The notes under the pieces: generated by a model
Seen by the model: the letters and a program-made list of their open reading frames with translations, nothing else
The model's database searches: none
What the model was told of the DNA's origin: nothing
Virus record (IMG/VR): IMGVR_UViG_3300027752_000059
Coordinates: 1 to 33,847 of that record
Length of the DNA stretch: 33,847 nt
Source: a virus
Strand: one strand, 5' to 3'
Position numbers and translations under genes: made by a program
In this document: positions 1 through 7,740 of the stretch, piece by piece
How positions within the stretch are numbered: the first letter of the stretch is position 1
Layout: each line of letters starts with the position of its first letter

Positions 1-1
1 T

Positions 2-1966
2 TTCCTGAACATTGTCGAAGATGCTCGCATCGAACGCAAAATCAAATCACGGTACCCAGGGCTTGTTCGTTCATTCTACTCGGCTTATCGTGAATTGTTT
101 GAGCGTGATTTCTTCGGTGTCAAGGATATAGATACAAATGCTCTTCCTCTTATTGACCGTATCAACCTACACTTTAAAGTAGGCACTCATCTCAATTTAC
201 AGTTTAGCGACAGTGAACAATCTTTTGTTGACCGTTGTGCTAATACTGAAACTTGGGAAGATGTTGAGGCTTTAGCCCGTGAACTTCATGGCAAAGCGTC
301 GGAAGAAGTTCAGACCGATATTGACAATCTTATGGATCAATTCTCTTCAGATGATGATGACGATTCAGATGTAGATATGTCCTCTGATATGGATATGGAT
401 GGAGAGGAGGCTGATGATGCTGACGCAGAAGGTGAAGGTACTGCTCCTGGTCAGGGTCTTGACTCGGATGAAGAGGAACAAGATGCGTTTGATGAACTCT
501 TCGGAGATGACGAGGAAGATCAACTTCCAACGCCTATCCGAGAATTTGTTGATACTAATGAGCCAGGCTCCATCACAGATAAAGTTTTCCGTGAAATGGA
601 ATCAAGTCTAGTAGATACCGCTGAACAAAAGAAAAAGTTATATGTAAACATTCCTAAAGTGGATTTGAATAGAGTTATCACACCTGCAAAGGACGTTTAC
701 AAGTTATCTGACATCACATTGCGTTTTGCTCGCAATAATGAGACAGTAGAAGACATGGCAAAAACTTTATACAAAGAGTTTTTGGCCAAGAACACTAAAA
801 CTGTCAATCAGATGGCTGCTAATTTTGAGATGAAACGCAAAGCCTCTCTATACATCAAAGCAAAAACTGCTAAAACAGGTGAGATTAACGACAAAAAGCT
901 GTGGTCATACAAGACTTCTGACGATTTGTTCAAGCAAATCACTTCAGTTCCAGACGGCAAAAATCACGGTATGATTATGTATCTTGATATGTCCGGATCT
1001 ATGTTCCGTAACATGTCAGGTACTATTGATCAACTAATTAACCTTAGCATGTTTTGTCGTAAAGTAAACATTCCTTTTGAAGTTTACGGATTTACTTCTA
1101 CCGACTCATACTATGGGCAACGACCTGTATGCACTCAAGAAAAAGTTTTGGGTGATCTTTCAATTCAAGATGCTAAGGTTGTTCATTTGCTTTCATCGTC
1201 ATTCAACAAGCGACAAAACGAAGAAGCCTACAAGTATCTGCTAGTTTGGAAACAGTCGTTTTACAATCGTTTGAACCGTGAAGGTTGTTCAATCGAAATG
1301 AACAACCCTGCTATGGATATGATTGCTACTCCTCTCAATGCTACTATTGTTATTGGTATAGAGATTGCAAAGAAATTCCGTGAGGCGCACAAGGTTGAAA
1401 TTCTCAATACAATCTATCTGACAGATGGCGGTGCAACCGATTATGTTGAATCTTTTCAAGAAGCCAAGTGGCGTGATGAAGGTGAGCTAGGTCCAACCAA
1501 GCCTGCATATCAAGAAGCACCTGTTTTCACATATGGATCAGCGTCATATCCTTTGGTCGGTGGTAATGTTTTCAAAAACGTTGCAGTGACTGTGACTATG
1601 TTAGAGATTTATAAAGAGATCACAGGATCTAAGGTTATTAACTTTCATCTTTTGGATCGCTGGACACCTTCAGAGTTGTCAAACTGTGATGACTACGCTA
1701 AGGCAGGTAATCAGAATTTTTGTTATGAAGGATGGGACACGCTAATAAAGTCACAGAAGTCTTCTGGTGTCATTGAAGTAAAAGATTTTAAAGGCTTTGA
1801 TGTTCGTTACCTTGTTAAGGGCGGGAAGTCATTAAACTTACAAGACAGCGACCTCGAGGTCAAGTCTAACACTAGGGGTGATCTGCTCAAAGGCTTCCGG
1901 AAATTTGCGTCAAATAAGTCTCAAAGCCGAGTATTTGTGCAAAAATTCATTCCTCAGGTAGCGTAA
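2..1966 (+). CDS. VWA-domain protein, CobT-like (5' partial)
   Basis: The reading frame is open from the first bases of the window, so the true start lies upstream; 654 residues are visible. A very acidic Asp/Glu-rich linker (nt about 345-530) separates an N-terminal region from a C-terminal von Willebrand A domain. The MIDAS motif DMSGSM starts near visible residue 329, and the second metal motif LTDGGATD follows at nt about 1420-1440. This layout (N-terminal domain, acidic linker, VWA) is that of CobT. The next gene is its usual AAA+ partner. In CobST and MoxR-VWA pairs the ATPase works with the MIDAS protein to remodel a client or insert metal. No other cobalamin gene is nearby, so a cobaltochelatase role is not supported and the client is unknown. 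Confidence 0.85.
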   Translation, partial: FLNIVEDARIERKIKSRYPGLVRSFYSAYRELFERDFFGVKDIDTNALPLIDRINLHFKVGTHLNLQFSDSEQSFVDRCANTETWEDVEALARELHGKASEEVQTDIDNLMDQFSSDDDDDSDVDMSSDMDMDGEEADDADAEGEGTAPGQGLDSDEEEQDAFDELFGDDEEDQLPTPIREFVDTNEPGSITDKVFREMESSLVDTAEQKKKLYVNIPKVDLNRVITPAKDVYKLSDITLRFARNNETVEDMAKTLYKEFLAKNTKTVNQMAANFEMKRKASLYIKAKTAKTGEINDKKLWSYKTSDDLFKQITSVPDGKNHGMIMYLDMSGSMFRNMSGTIDQLINLSMFCRKVNIPFEVYGFTSTDSYYGQRPVCTQEKVLGDLSIQDAKVVHLLSSSFNKRQNEEAYKYLLVWKQSFYNRLNREGCSIEMNNPAMDMIATPLNATIVIGIEIAKKFREAHKVEILNTIYLTDGGATDYVESFQEAKWRDEGELGPTKPAYQEAPVFTYGSASYPLVGGNVFKNVAVTVTMLEIYKEITGSKVINFHLLDRWTPSELSNCDDYAKAGNQNFCYEGWDTLIKSQKSSGVIEVKDFKGFDVRYLVKGGKSLNLQDSDLEVKSNTRGDLLKGFRKFASNKSQSRVFVQKFIPQVA

Positions 1967-2005
1967 GTGATTGATTTCTATTCGGAAAATAAGTTAAATA
2001 AAGGC

Positions 2006-2034
2006 TTGACAATATACGTTATTAACGCTATAAT
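2006..2034 (+). promoter_or_regulatory. Early sigma70-type promoter
   Basis: TTGACA (2006-2011), a 17-bp spacer and TATAAT (2029-2034) are a full consensus match, with the -35 preceded by GC. It drives the AAA+ gene from a start near 2041. The -10 region and leader are nearly repeated at 16209-16258. Confidence 0.9.
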
Positions 2035-2091
2035 GTATACATAAACTGAAAAAACAAACTATTTTTAACTATGACTGTGAGGGTCTATATT

Positions 2092-3246
2092 ATGAATAAC
2101 TCTAAAGAAACGCTAATCAACAATCTCCGTTCGTTCGCAGACGATAATTCATATGTGAGCCGCAAGTGCATTATCCGTGAAGCTAAGGCTCTCGGTATCA
2201 ATCATCCGAGCTTCCTTCTTAAAGATAAGTTTAAGGTTGAGTCAGGTGTATATAATCTGACCGAGATGTTCAGCGGTGTACAATCAATCTCTGCTCCAAA
2301 AGCACCTAGGGTCGTAGTCGATAATACTACACCGGTAGCTAAAAAAGTTACACAGGCTAAACTTGATATGGAAATACAAAACTTGATTCCTGCAAAGGAT
2401 TCAACCTTTGTTCCCTTTGGCTTCTATACGGATCTCAAAAAGATTCTAACAGCCAAAATCTTTTACCCTGTATTCATTAGTGGTCTGTCAGGTAACGGCA
2501 AGACTACAATGGTAGAACAAATTTGTGCGAATCTCAAGCGTGAGGCAATTCGTGTTAATATTAGTGTTGAAACCGACGAGGATGATTTAATCGGTGGCAA
2601 CACACTAGTTGATGGTAACGTAGTCTATCGAGAAGGGCCCGTCCTCACCGCTATGAAGCGGGGCGCAGTTCTCATTTTAGATGAAGTAGATCGTGGATCG
2701 AATAAGCTGATGTGTCTCCAAGCTGTCCTCGAGGGTAAGTCCTACTTCAATAAAAAGACTGGCGAAACCATAACTCCTGCTAGCGGATTTACAATCATGG
2801 CAACGGCTAATACAAAAGGTCGTGGCTCTGATGATGGTAAATTTATTAGCGCCCAGTTACTTGACGAGGCTTTCTTGGAGAGATTTGCCATCACCGTTGA
2901 GCAGGAGTACCCTACAATGTCAGTTGAGAAGAAGATTGTTCTCAACAAGATGGAACGTGCAGGGTGTGTCGATGAGGACTTTGCTACACATCTCGTCACA
3001 TGGTCTGATGTTATCCGTAAGACCTTTAATGAAGGTGCAATTGATGAACTCGTCAGCACTCGAAGGCTGGAACATATTGTGAATGCTTATGCTGTTTTTA
3101 AGAACAAGCTCAAAGCAATCACACTGTGTACAAATCGCTTTGATGAGGACACTAAGCAAGCCTTCATCGATTTGTACACTAAGGTAGATCCTTCTAACGA
3201 GCAGGATGAGGTCTCGGAAGAAACTACAAATGATGTCAGCTTTTAG
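2092..3246 (+). CDS. AAA+ ATPase, CobS/MoxR-like
   Basis: A 384-residue AAA+ ATPase of the CobS/MoxR (AAA_5) type. Walker A GLSGNGKT is at residues 131-138, Walker B LILDEVD has its catalytic DE at 197-198, and a sensor-1-like MATANTKGRGS and an arginine-finger-like LERF follow. The start at 2092 is chosen because GAGGG (2079-2083) sits 8 nt before it; an in-frame ATG at 2071 would add 7 residues. It has its own consensus promoter but lies just after the VWA gene, so the two probably act as a pair. CobS homologues are common in marine T4-like phages and usually labelled cobalamin genes. Here the neighbours do not support that, and a phage-specific remodelling role is equally likely. Confidence 0.87.
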   Translation: MNNSKETLINNLRSFADDNSYVSRKCIIREAKALGINHPSFLLKDKFKVESGVYNLTEMFSGVQSISAPKAPRVVVDNTTPVAKKVTQAKLDMEIQNLIPAKDSTFVPFGFYTDLKKILTAKIFYPVFISGLSGNGKTTMVEQICANLKREAIRVNISVETDEDDLIGGNTLVDGNVVYREGPVLTAMKRGAVLILDEVDRGSNKLMCLQAVLEGKSYFNKKTGETITPASGFTIMATANTKGRGSDDGKFISAQLLDEAFLERFAITVEQEYPTMSVEKKIVLNKMERAGCVDEDFATHLVTWSDVIRKTFNEGAIDELVSTRRLEHIVNAYAVFKNKLKAITLCTNRFDEDTKQAFIDLYTKVDPSNEQDEVSEETTNDVSF

Positions 3247-3249
3247 GAC

Positions 3250-3278
3250 TTGACATCATCAATTTAATTTAGTATTAT
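3250..3278 (+). promoter_or_regulatory. Early sigma70-type promoter
   Basis: TTGACA (3250-3255), 17 bp, TATTAT (3273-3278). The expected start is near 3285, giving a leader of about 97 nt that begins almost directly with a hairpin (3292-3312). Confidence 0.8.
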
Positions 3279-3291
3279 AGTAGTAAGACTT

Positions 3292-3312
3292 GGGACTGTC
3301 TATAAAAGTCCC
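3292..3312 (+). other. Hairpin at 5' end of the leader
   Basis: GGGACT (3292-3297) pairs with AGTCCC (3307-3312) across a 9-nt loop. It has no T-run, so it is not a terminator. Its place at the predicted mRNA 5' end suggests RNA stabilisation; that is inference. Confidence 0.5.
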
Positions 3313-3381
3313 ACTCACAGGAATAACTTACTAGTCCTGGGCGCTGCCAAAACGCAAGTATTTAAACTAAAGGAAACAATT

Positions 3382-4635
3382 ATGAAACTTTCAAGCACAG
3401 TAGTATATGTAGGACCTACAGTGTCCAGAGTATCTAAAGCAGATACTCTCATCAATCACCCAGCTAATAATACAATCCGCCGGTGCCGTGTAGGACAGGC
3501 CCTTGAGGAGCGACAGAATCTCCGGGCCTCTATTGCAAAGGAAGGCCTCAACGAGGCTATAAAAGTATTTTCTAATTCTAATTATATTGTAGGTGGTAAT
3601 ACTCGCTTTGAGACTTTACTTGATTTAGGCTGTGAAGACATACCTGTGCAGGAATTGCCGAGACCCAAGGTGCTGATTCAGCTTTACGGTGAGACCGGCG
3701 AGATAGATCCTATGCACCCTGTTGTATTGTCTAAGCTGCGGGCTGACAATACCAGTGTAACGGTTCCTGTTATTGATCGTTACTTACAGGCACAGGAAGG
3801 CATGGATCGTGAGGAAGAAACTTACGGTGACATTACTGTAGGCCGTAAGAAAGAAATCATGCGTGAGGCTAACATTGCTGTTCTTACATTTGAGATGTTG
3901 GCTAAGTTGCAGTTTGGATACTATGACAAAAAGTTAAAGGCTCAGGTAGAGGCAAGGGAAGATTTATTTGACGAGCTCCAAGAGTATAAGCAAGGTAAAA
4001 ATGTTGAAGGTCAATTCAAGGCTCAGTATCAAGACTTTGCTGAGCAGCATGATCCTAGCAAACGTACCTATGACCGGTCTGATGAGATGGATGATTTGTT
4101 AGATGAGTTTCCATGGGATACATTGCAGGATGCTGTGCTTACCGAAGTAGCTTATATGCGTAAGCGTAAATGGTTTGACATGTGTAACGAGAAGAACTTT
4201 AAGGGTGCTATGGTGCACCATGTACTCGCACATTACTTTGCCGAGTTTTGGAATACTTTAGACACGGACATTCATGCTATGACTGTAGATAATCAATCAC
4301 GTTATGATATTCACTTTATGAAAGGTGATAAGATTATTAACAGCATTGAGATCAAGACTACTATGGCAACTGCTTGGTCTACTGTATCTAAGAAGTATGG
4401 TTATGTTCTCTTATATAAATTCTCATCTGAGATGGATAGAGCATCTATCATTACTTCATGGTTAGATAAAAATTGGACTAACAGTAAGGACAAGGAGCTT
4501 TGGAAATCTGCAGGTAAAGGTGCTGTGCTTCAGGCTAAGGATTTGTATGAGTATGGTAATTATGATGTACGTTTAGGTTCCATGTATGTCGAGAACGGTA
4601 CAGTTAAAGTTGCTACAGGAGATATTGATGAGTAA
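3382..4635 (+). CDS. ParB-like N-terminus with PD-(D/E)XK-like nuclease C-terminus
   Basis: A 417-residue protein. Residues about 25-95 look like a ParB/sulfiredoxin-type N-terminal domain: a call to avoid one-residue matches is needed, but AKEGLNEAIKVF followed by YIVGGNTRFETLLDLG matches the ParB pattern of a short helix, a strand and a G-x-x-R-x-E-like loop. The middle is charged and helical. The C-terminal part has a PD-(D/E)XK-like arrangement: D309 in RYDIHF and E323-x-K325 in SIEIKTT, on adjoining predicted strands. The start has AAAGGAA 7-8 nt upstream. The gene has its own promoter. The fusion points to a DNA-acting protein, perhaps a nuclease targeted by the ParB-like domain. Neither activity is proven and both matches are by eye. 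Confidence 0.6.
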   Translation: MKLSSTVVYVGPTVSRVSKADTLINHPANNTIRRCRVGQALEERQNLRASIAKEGLNEAIKVFSNSNYIVGGNTRFETLLDLGCEDIPVQELPRPKVLIQLYGETGEIDPMHPVVLSKLRADNTSVTVPVIDRYLQAQEGMDREEETYGDITVGRKKEIMREANIAVLTFEMLAKLQFGYYDKKLKAQVEAREDLFDELQEYKQGKNVEGQFKAQYQDFAEQHDPSKRTYDRSDEMDDLLDEFPWDTLQDAVLTEVAYMRKRKWFDMCNEKNFKGAMVHHVLAHYFAEFWNTLDTDIHAMTVDNQSRYDIHFMKGDKIINSIEIKTTMATAWSTVSKKYGYVLLYKFSSEMDRASIITSWLDKNWTNSKDKELWKSAGKGAVLQAKDLYEYGNYDVRLGSMYVENGTVKVATGDIDE

Positions 4636-4909
4636 AAAAGTATACAAGTTCCGTGAGGACGAGTTGATTGAGGAGTTTAAGAAGTACATAGACTCTACTT
4701 ACGGGGGACACTACGGTCAAGGCGGACTACAGTCCGCTGAGGTCATCGTAGACAGAGGACACGGTCTAGGATTCTTTCTAGGTAATGTCGATAAGTACAA
4801 TGCTCGGTACGGTAAGAAAGGTGAACCGGCTGATCATCGTAAGGACATCTTGAAAGTGATTCATTATGCATTCCTAGCATTGAATGAACACGATAGAATA
4901 AACTCTTGA
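4628..4909 (+). CDS. DUF3310-like small protein
   Basis: A 93-residue protein. Its central part (SAEVIVDRGHGLGFFLGN, then KYNARYGKKG and a KDILKVIHYA helix) follows the DUF3310 pattern seen in many phages: a helix, G-F-x-x-G-N, K-Y-x-x-R, then a basic turn and a helix. The function of this family is not established. The start at 4628 is set by AGGAG (4617-4621) 6 nt upstream, and the gene overlaps the end of the previous gene by 8 nt, so they are co-transcribed. Its stop codon lies within the -35 box of the clamp promoter. Confidence 0.75.
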   Translation: MSKKVYKFREDELIEEFKKYIDSTYGGHYGQGGLQSAEVIVDRGHGLGFFLGNVDKYNARYGKKGEPADHRKDILKVIHYAFLALNEHDRINS

Positions 4910-4934
4910 CTTTGAACTACAAGTTATGTATACT
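4906..4934 (+). promoter_or_regulatory. Early promoter for the sliding clamp
   Basis: TTGACT (4906-4911), 17 bp, TATACT (4929-4934). The -35 overlaps the stop codon of the preceding gene. It probably drives gp45 and the replication genes downstream. Confidence 0.85.
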
Positions 4935-4963
4935 GTAGGTACAATAAATTTTAAGGATATATT

Positions 4964-5623
4964 ATGAAAATAAGTAACGATACACTCTCGGTTCTAAAAA
5001 ACTTCGCAGGTGTTAACACTAACATTCTGATCCGTGAAGGTAATGTTTTGTCTACTATCAGTGCTGGCAAGAATATCTTTGCTCGTGCTACTGTAGCCGA
5101 ACGCTTTGATCGTGAGTTTGCAATATACGATCTTAACAGTCTGTTAGGTTTGTTGACTCTGATGGAAGATACTGATGTAGCTTTTGGTGATGAGTCAATC
5201 ACGGTATCAAAGGATCGCAGTCTGTTTGAATATTACTACGCTGATCCTGAGATCATTGTGTCAGCTCCTGACAAGCAAATTGAAGTAGATGATTATTTCA
5301 GTTTTGATCTTTCTGCTACTGACTTAAATATGGTGATGAAGGCAGTTGGTATTACAGCAGCACCGATGATGAGTATTATAGGTGATGGTTCTGAGGTTGT
5401 TCTTACTGTAGGTGACCCGGCAACTGCTAAGAGCAATAGCTTCAAGCAAGTTATTGGTGCTAGTGAAAAGAAGTTTGCAGCACATCTTCAGATTGAAAAC
5501 TTAAAAGTCATCTCAGGCGATTATCGTATTATTATTTCCGAGAAAAGGTTCATGCATCTTATAAATACTAATACTGATGTAAAATATTGGTTGGCTCTTG
5601 ATAAGACTTCGGAGATCTCATAA
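4964..5623 (+). CDS. 45: Sliding clamp, T4 gp45
   Basis: A 219-residue protein, close to the 228 of T4 gp45. The start MKISNDTLSVLKNFAGVN and the strand-rich body, with LIREGNVLSTISAGKNIFARA and a C-terminal half built to the same pattern, fit the T4-type clamp, which encircles DNA as a trimer and tethers gp43. In T4 the clamp is also a co-activator of late transcription, which matters here because TATAAATA late promoters are present. AAGGAT lies upstream of the ATG. gp44 and gp62 follow in the usual T4 order, with small genes inserted between them. Confidence 0.93.
   Translation: MKISNDTLSVLKNFAGVNTNILIREGNVLSTISAGKNIFARATVAERFDREFAIYDLNSLLGLLTLMEDTDVAFGDESITVSKDRSLFEYYYADPEIIVSAPDKQIEVDDYFSFDLSATDLNMVMKAVGITAAPMMSIIGDGSEVVLTVGDPATAKSNSFKQVIGASEKKFAAHLQIENLKVISGDYRIIISEKRFMHLINTNTDVKYWLALDKTSEIS
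5560..5567 (+). promoter_or_regulatory. TATAAATA inside gp45 (possible late promoter)
   Basis: The octamer TATAAATA followed by CTAATA is the same 14 bases as at the late promoter 18073-18086. It lies inside the clamp gene about 55 nt before the next ORF. It could feed the genes downstream late in infection, or it could be chance in AT-rich coding DNA. Confidence 0.3.
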
Positions 5624-5805
5624 TGAATGAAGATCGCCTTGAAATTCAAATAAGAGAAGCTACTAACGGTTGGGTAGTAGAATTTAATAAATTTGGCGAG
5701 ACTATAGAGTACATATACTCTCGCCCTGGCCCTGCTATTAGTTTTGCTAAAAAAGTAATGACAGGTGATGCAGATGTTTTTAACGGAGCAGCAGATGAAT
5801 CCTAG
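5623..5805 (+). CDS. Small hypothetical protein
   Basis: A 60-residue protein whose ATG overlaps the stop of gp45 (TAATG), a sign of translational coupling. The N-terminal half looks like a short beta hairpin (RLEIQIREATNGWVVEFNKF), followed by a short helix (PAISFAKKVM). I do not recognise the family. It sits in the clamp/clamp-loader operon. Confidence 0.7.
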   Translation: MNEDRLEIQIREATNGWVVEFNKFGETIEYIYSRPGPAISFAKKVMTGDADVFNGAADES

Positions 5806-5929
5806 TAAAGAAAATCTCGAATCAGAAGTAACTATCGAAGATGATAATTCTTCAGAAGATGAGACTGAAGGTAGGCACATTGAGTTAGTCATCAACGATG
5901 ATACTTCAATTAAAGAGAAGTTTGGTTAG
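5795..5929 (+). CDS. Very small acidic protein (44 aa)
   Basis: A 44-residue ORF overlapping the end of the previous gene by 11 nt, with GGAG (5785-5788) 6 nt before the ATG. The product is strongly acidic (runs such as TIEDDN and EDETEG), ending in KEKFG. Spacing and ribosome site support a real gene. Function is unknown; small acidic phage proteins often bind and inhibit host proteins, but nothing here shows that. Confidence 0.6.
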   Translation: MNPSKENLESEVTIEDDNSSEDETEGRHIELVINDDTSIKEKFG

Positions 5930-5977
5930 TGAATTTGTTCTTTTTCTTATTAAAATATATTATGACTGGTGTAAACG

Positions 5978-6913
5978 ATGAAAGAACATTTCCTCTGGGT
6001 CGAGAAATACAGACCCCAAACAATCGATGATTGTATCCTACCTGAAGATACAAAGGCGACTTTTAAAGAGTTTCTAAAGAAAGGAGAAGTTCCTAATCTT
6101 CTCCTTTGTGGTACAGCAGGCACAGGTAAGACTACAGTTGCTAGAGCCTTATGTGAAGAACTCGGTTGTGATTATATTGTTATCAATGGTTCAGATGAAG
6201 GTCGTCAAATCGATACTCTCCGAACTAAGATCAAAAGTTTCGCTAGTGCTATCAGTTTCGAAGGTAAAACTAAGGTCGTAATCATCGATGAGGCTGACTA
6301 TCTTAACAAGGATAGTGTACAGCCTGCTCTTCGTGCATTCATAGAAAACTTCTCAGAAAATTGTAGATTTATATTTACTTGCAATTATAAGCAGCGTATC
6401 ATAGCTCCTTTACATAGCCGAACAACTGTAATTGAGTTTAAGTCGGACAAGAAAGATAAAGCAGTACTTGCAACTAAGTTTATGAAGCGTATGCAAGGCA
6501 TCCTTAATAGTGAAGGAGTTACATACAAAGATCCGGTATTAGCAGAACTGCTAATGAAATATTTCCCTGATTATCGTAGAGTCATAAACGAACTTCAACG
6601 ATATAGCTCTGCTGGTACTATTGATGAAGGAATCCTTAACAATATAGCAGAGATAAATACGAAGGAACTTGTCAATTCTTTGAGAGAAAAGGATTGGAAG
6701 AAGATGAGGCAGTGGGTTGCTAACAATGTTGATAGTGATCCTCAATGTATATTCAGATTTATTTTTGATAGTTTGGTGCCTGAAATTTCTACTGTTCCTC
6801 AGATGGTTCTTCTTATTGCAGACTATCAGTATAAATCGGCATTCGTGGCCGATCAAGAGATAAATCTTATAGCCTGTTTGACTGAAATAATGGCAAGCGT
6901 GAAATTCAAATGA
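5978..6913 (+). CDS. 44: Clamp loader large subunit, T4 gp44
   Basis: A 311-residue AAA+ ATPase (T4 gp44 is 319). It begins with the family signature LWVEKYRPQTIDDCILP. Walker A GTAGTGKT is at 45-52, Walker B VVIIDEAD has DEAD at 104-107, sensor 1 is FIFTCNY, and the SRC-like arginine-finger motif appears as LHSRTT. With gp62 it forms the ATP-driven complex that opens gp45 and loads it on primer-template DNA. The start follows a weak GGTG. Its stop overlaps the next ATG (ATGA). Two small genes separate it from gp62. Confidence 0.95.
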   Translation: MKEHFLWVEKYRPQTIDDCILPEDTKATFKEFLKKGEVPNLLLCGTAGTGKTTVARALCEELGCDYIVINGSDEGRQIDTLRTKIKSFASAISFEGKTKVVIIDEADYLNKDSVQPALRAFIENFSENCRFIFTCNYKQRIIAPLHSRTTVIEFKSDKKDKAVLATKFMKRMQGILNSEGVTYKDPVLAELLMKYFPDYRRVINELQRYSSAGTIDEGILNNIAEINTKELVNSLREKDWKKMRQWVANNVDSDPQCIFRFIFDSLVPEISTVPQMVLLIADYQYKSAFVADQEINLIACLTEIMASVKFK

Positions 6914-7134
6914 TAAAATATATACACGTTAATCAACATAAAATTCGTTCTAACAAAAAGCATGGGACTAATGAACCTGTAATTACTATCAAAGAAGGCA
7001 GGAAAAATACTTACTGCCATGAAGTAGAGATACACGGTCCTAGTAAAATGTTTTATGGTGGTAACGACAAACCAATTCTACCTTGCGGGGCAAGAGTAGT
7101 AATAGAGACAGAAGCGTCGGTGACATTCAAATGA
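6910..7134 (+). CDS. Small conserved-looking phage protein
   Basis: A 74-residue protein starting within the gp44 stop (ATGA) and ending within the start of the next gene (ATGA), so it is tightly coupled on both sides. It looks strand-rich: MIKYIHVNQHKIRSNKK, then CHEVEIHGPSKMFY and GARVVIETEASVTF. I recall similar small proteins near the clamp loader in marine T4-like phages, but no function is known to me. The position suggests replication-linked expression. Confidence 0.75.
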   Translation: MIKYIHVNQHKIRSNKKHGTNEPVITIKEGRKNTYCHEVEIHGPSKMFYGGNDKPILPCGARVVIETEASVTFK

Positions 7135-7739
7135 AAACTAAATTTTCAACAGTAGATTATCACTCTAAGGTCAGAGTGGTTTTTAAAAATGGCTTTTCAC
7201 ATGAAGTTTGGGTGAAAGGTATTATATTTGATGATGATGGTCAAATTGGATGGGAACACATACACGACCATAATGAATTCCTCGAGTTCTTACCAGATGA
7301 AATTCTATGCATACTTAGAGTAAAGTATAAAAAAGTCAGACAATGGCACATTCTTCGAGGTCTGATTGGCTTATTTTCTAGCACTTCTACTAGTGTCAAG
7401 ACTGCTTCATCAACTGCTTCTAGTGGCATAACCGGACTATTCTCATCTATCGGGTTTGCTATAAAGAAAGTGGTATCAGGAATCTTTAACGGTATTAGAA
7501 GAATAGTATTAGGAATTCTTAATGGTATTAAGCGAATAGTTTTAGGAATACTTATTGGTATTAAAACAATAGTATTAGGAATTCTTAATGGCATCAAACG
7601 AATAGTTTTAGGAATTCTCAATGGTATTAAAACCATACTTTCTGCTATTTGGGCTAACATAAAGAAATTGTATATCATAGTGCAAAAGATACGACAAATG
7701 ATAACTAAAACTAGAAGACGGCTTTTTGGAATAAAATAA
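7131..7739 (+). CDS. Protein with 11-residue amphipathic tandem repeats
   Basis: A 202-residue protein; the start is the ATG overlapping the previous stop. Residues 1-80 form a soluble, strand-rich domain (KVRVVFKNGFSHEVWVKG; IIFDDDGQIGWEHIHDHNE). Then comes a Ser/Thr/Ala/Gly-rich stretch (about 88-110), then five tandem 11-residue units at 117-171 of the form GILNGIKRIVL, and a basic tail ending TRRRLFGIK. The repeat puts Ile/Leu/Val on one face and Lys/Arg/Asn/Gly on another, as in membrane-surface helices with 11-residue periodicity. It lies between gp44 and gp62, which are usually adjacent. Possible roles are membrane association of replication or a host-membrane activity; both are inference. 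Confidence 0.8.
   Translation: MKTKFSTVDYHSKVRVVFKNGFSHEVWVKGIIFDDDGQIGWEHIHDHNEFLEFLPDEILCILRVKYKKVRQWHILRGLIGLFSSTSTSVKTASSTASSGITGLFSSIGFAIKKVVSGIFNGIRRIVLGILNGIKRIVLGILIGIKTIVLGILNGIKRIVLGILNGIKTILSAIWANIKKLYIIVQKIRQMITKTRRRLFGIK
7479..7643 (+). repeat. Five tandem 33-bp repeats within a gene
   Basis: Five in-frame 33-bp units begin at 7479, 7512, 7545, 7578 and 7611, each starting GGAAT. Units 2 and 4 are the most alike, suggesting expansion by unequal exchange or slippage, possibly as pairs of units. They encode the 11-residue repeat. Confidence 0.9.
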
Positions 7740-7740
7740 T

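Noticed and set aside
2-3246. Reading the first two genes as a cobalamin (cobaltochelatase) pathway
   Set aside because: No cobN or other pathway gene is in the window, and the same domain pair is used in unrelated MoxR-VWA systems.
5935-5963. TTGTTC-17 bp-TATTAT before gp44
   Set aside because: The -35 is poor compared with the other ten promoters, and gp44 can be served by the clamp promoter.
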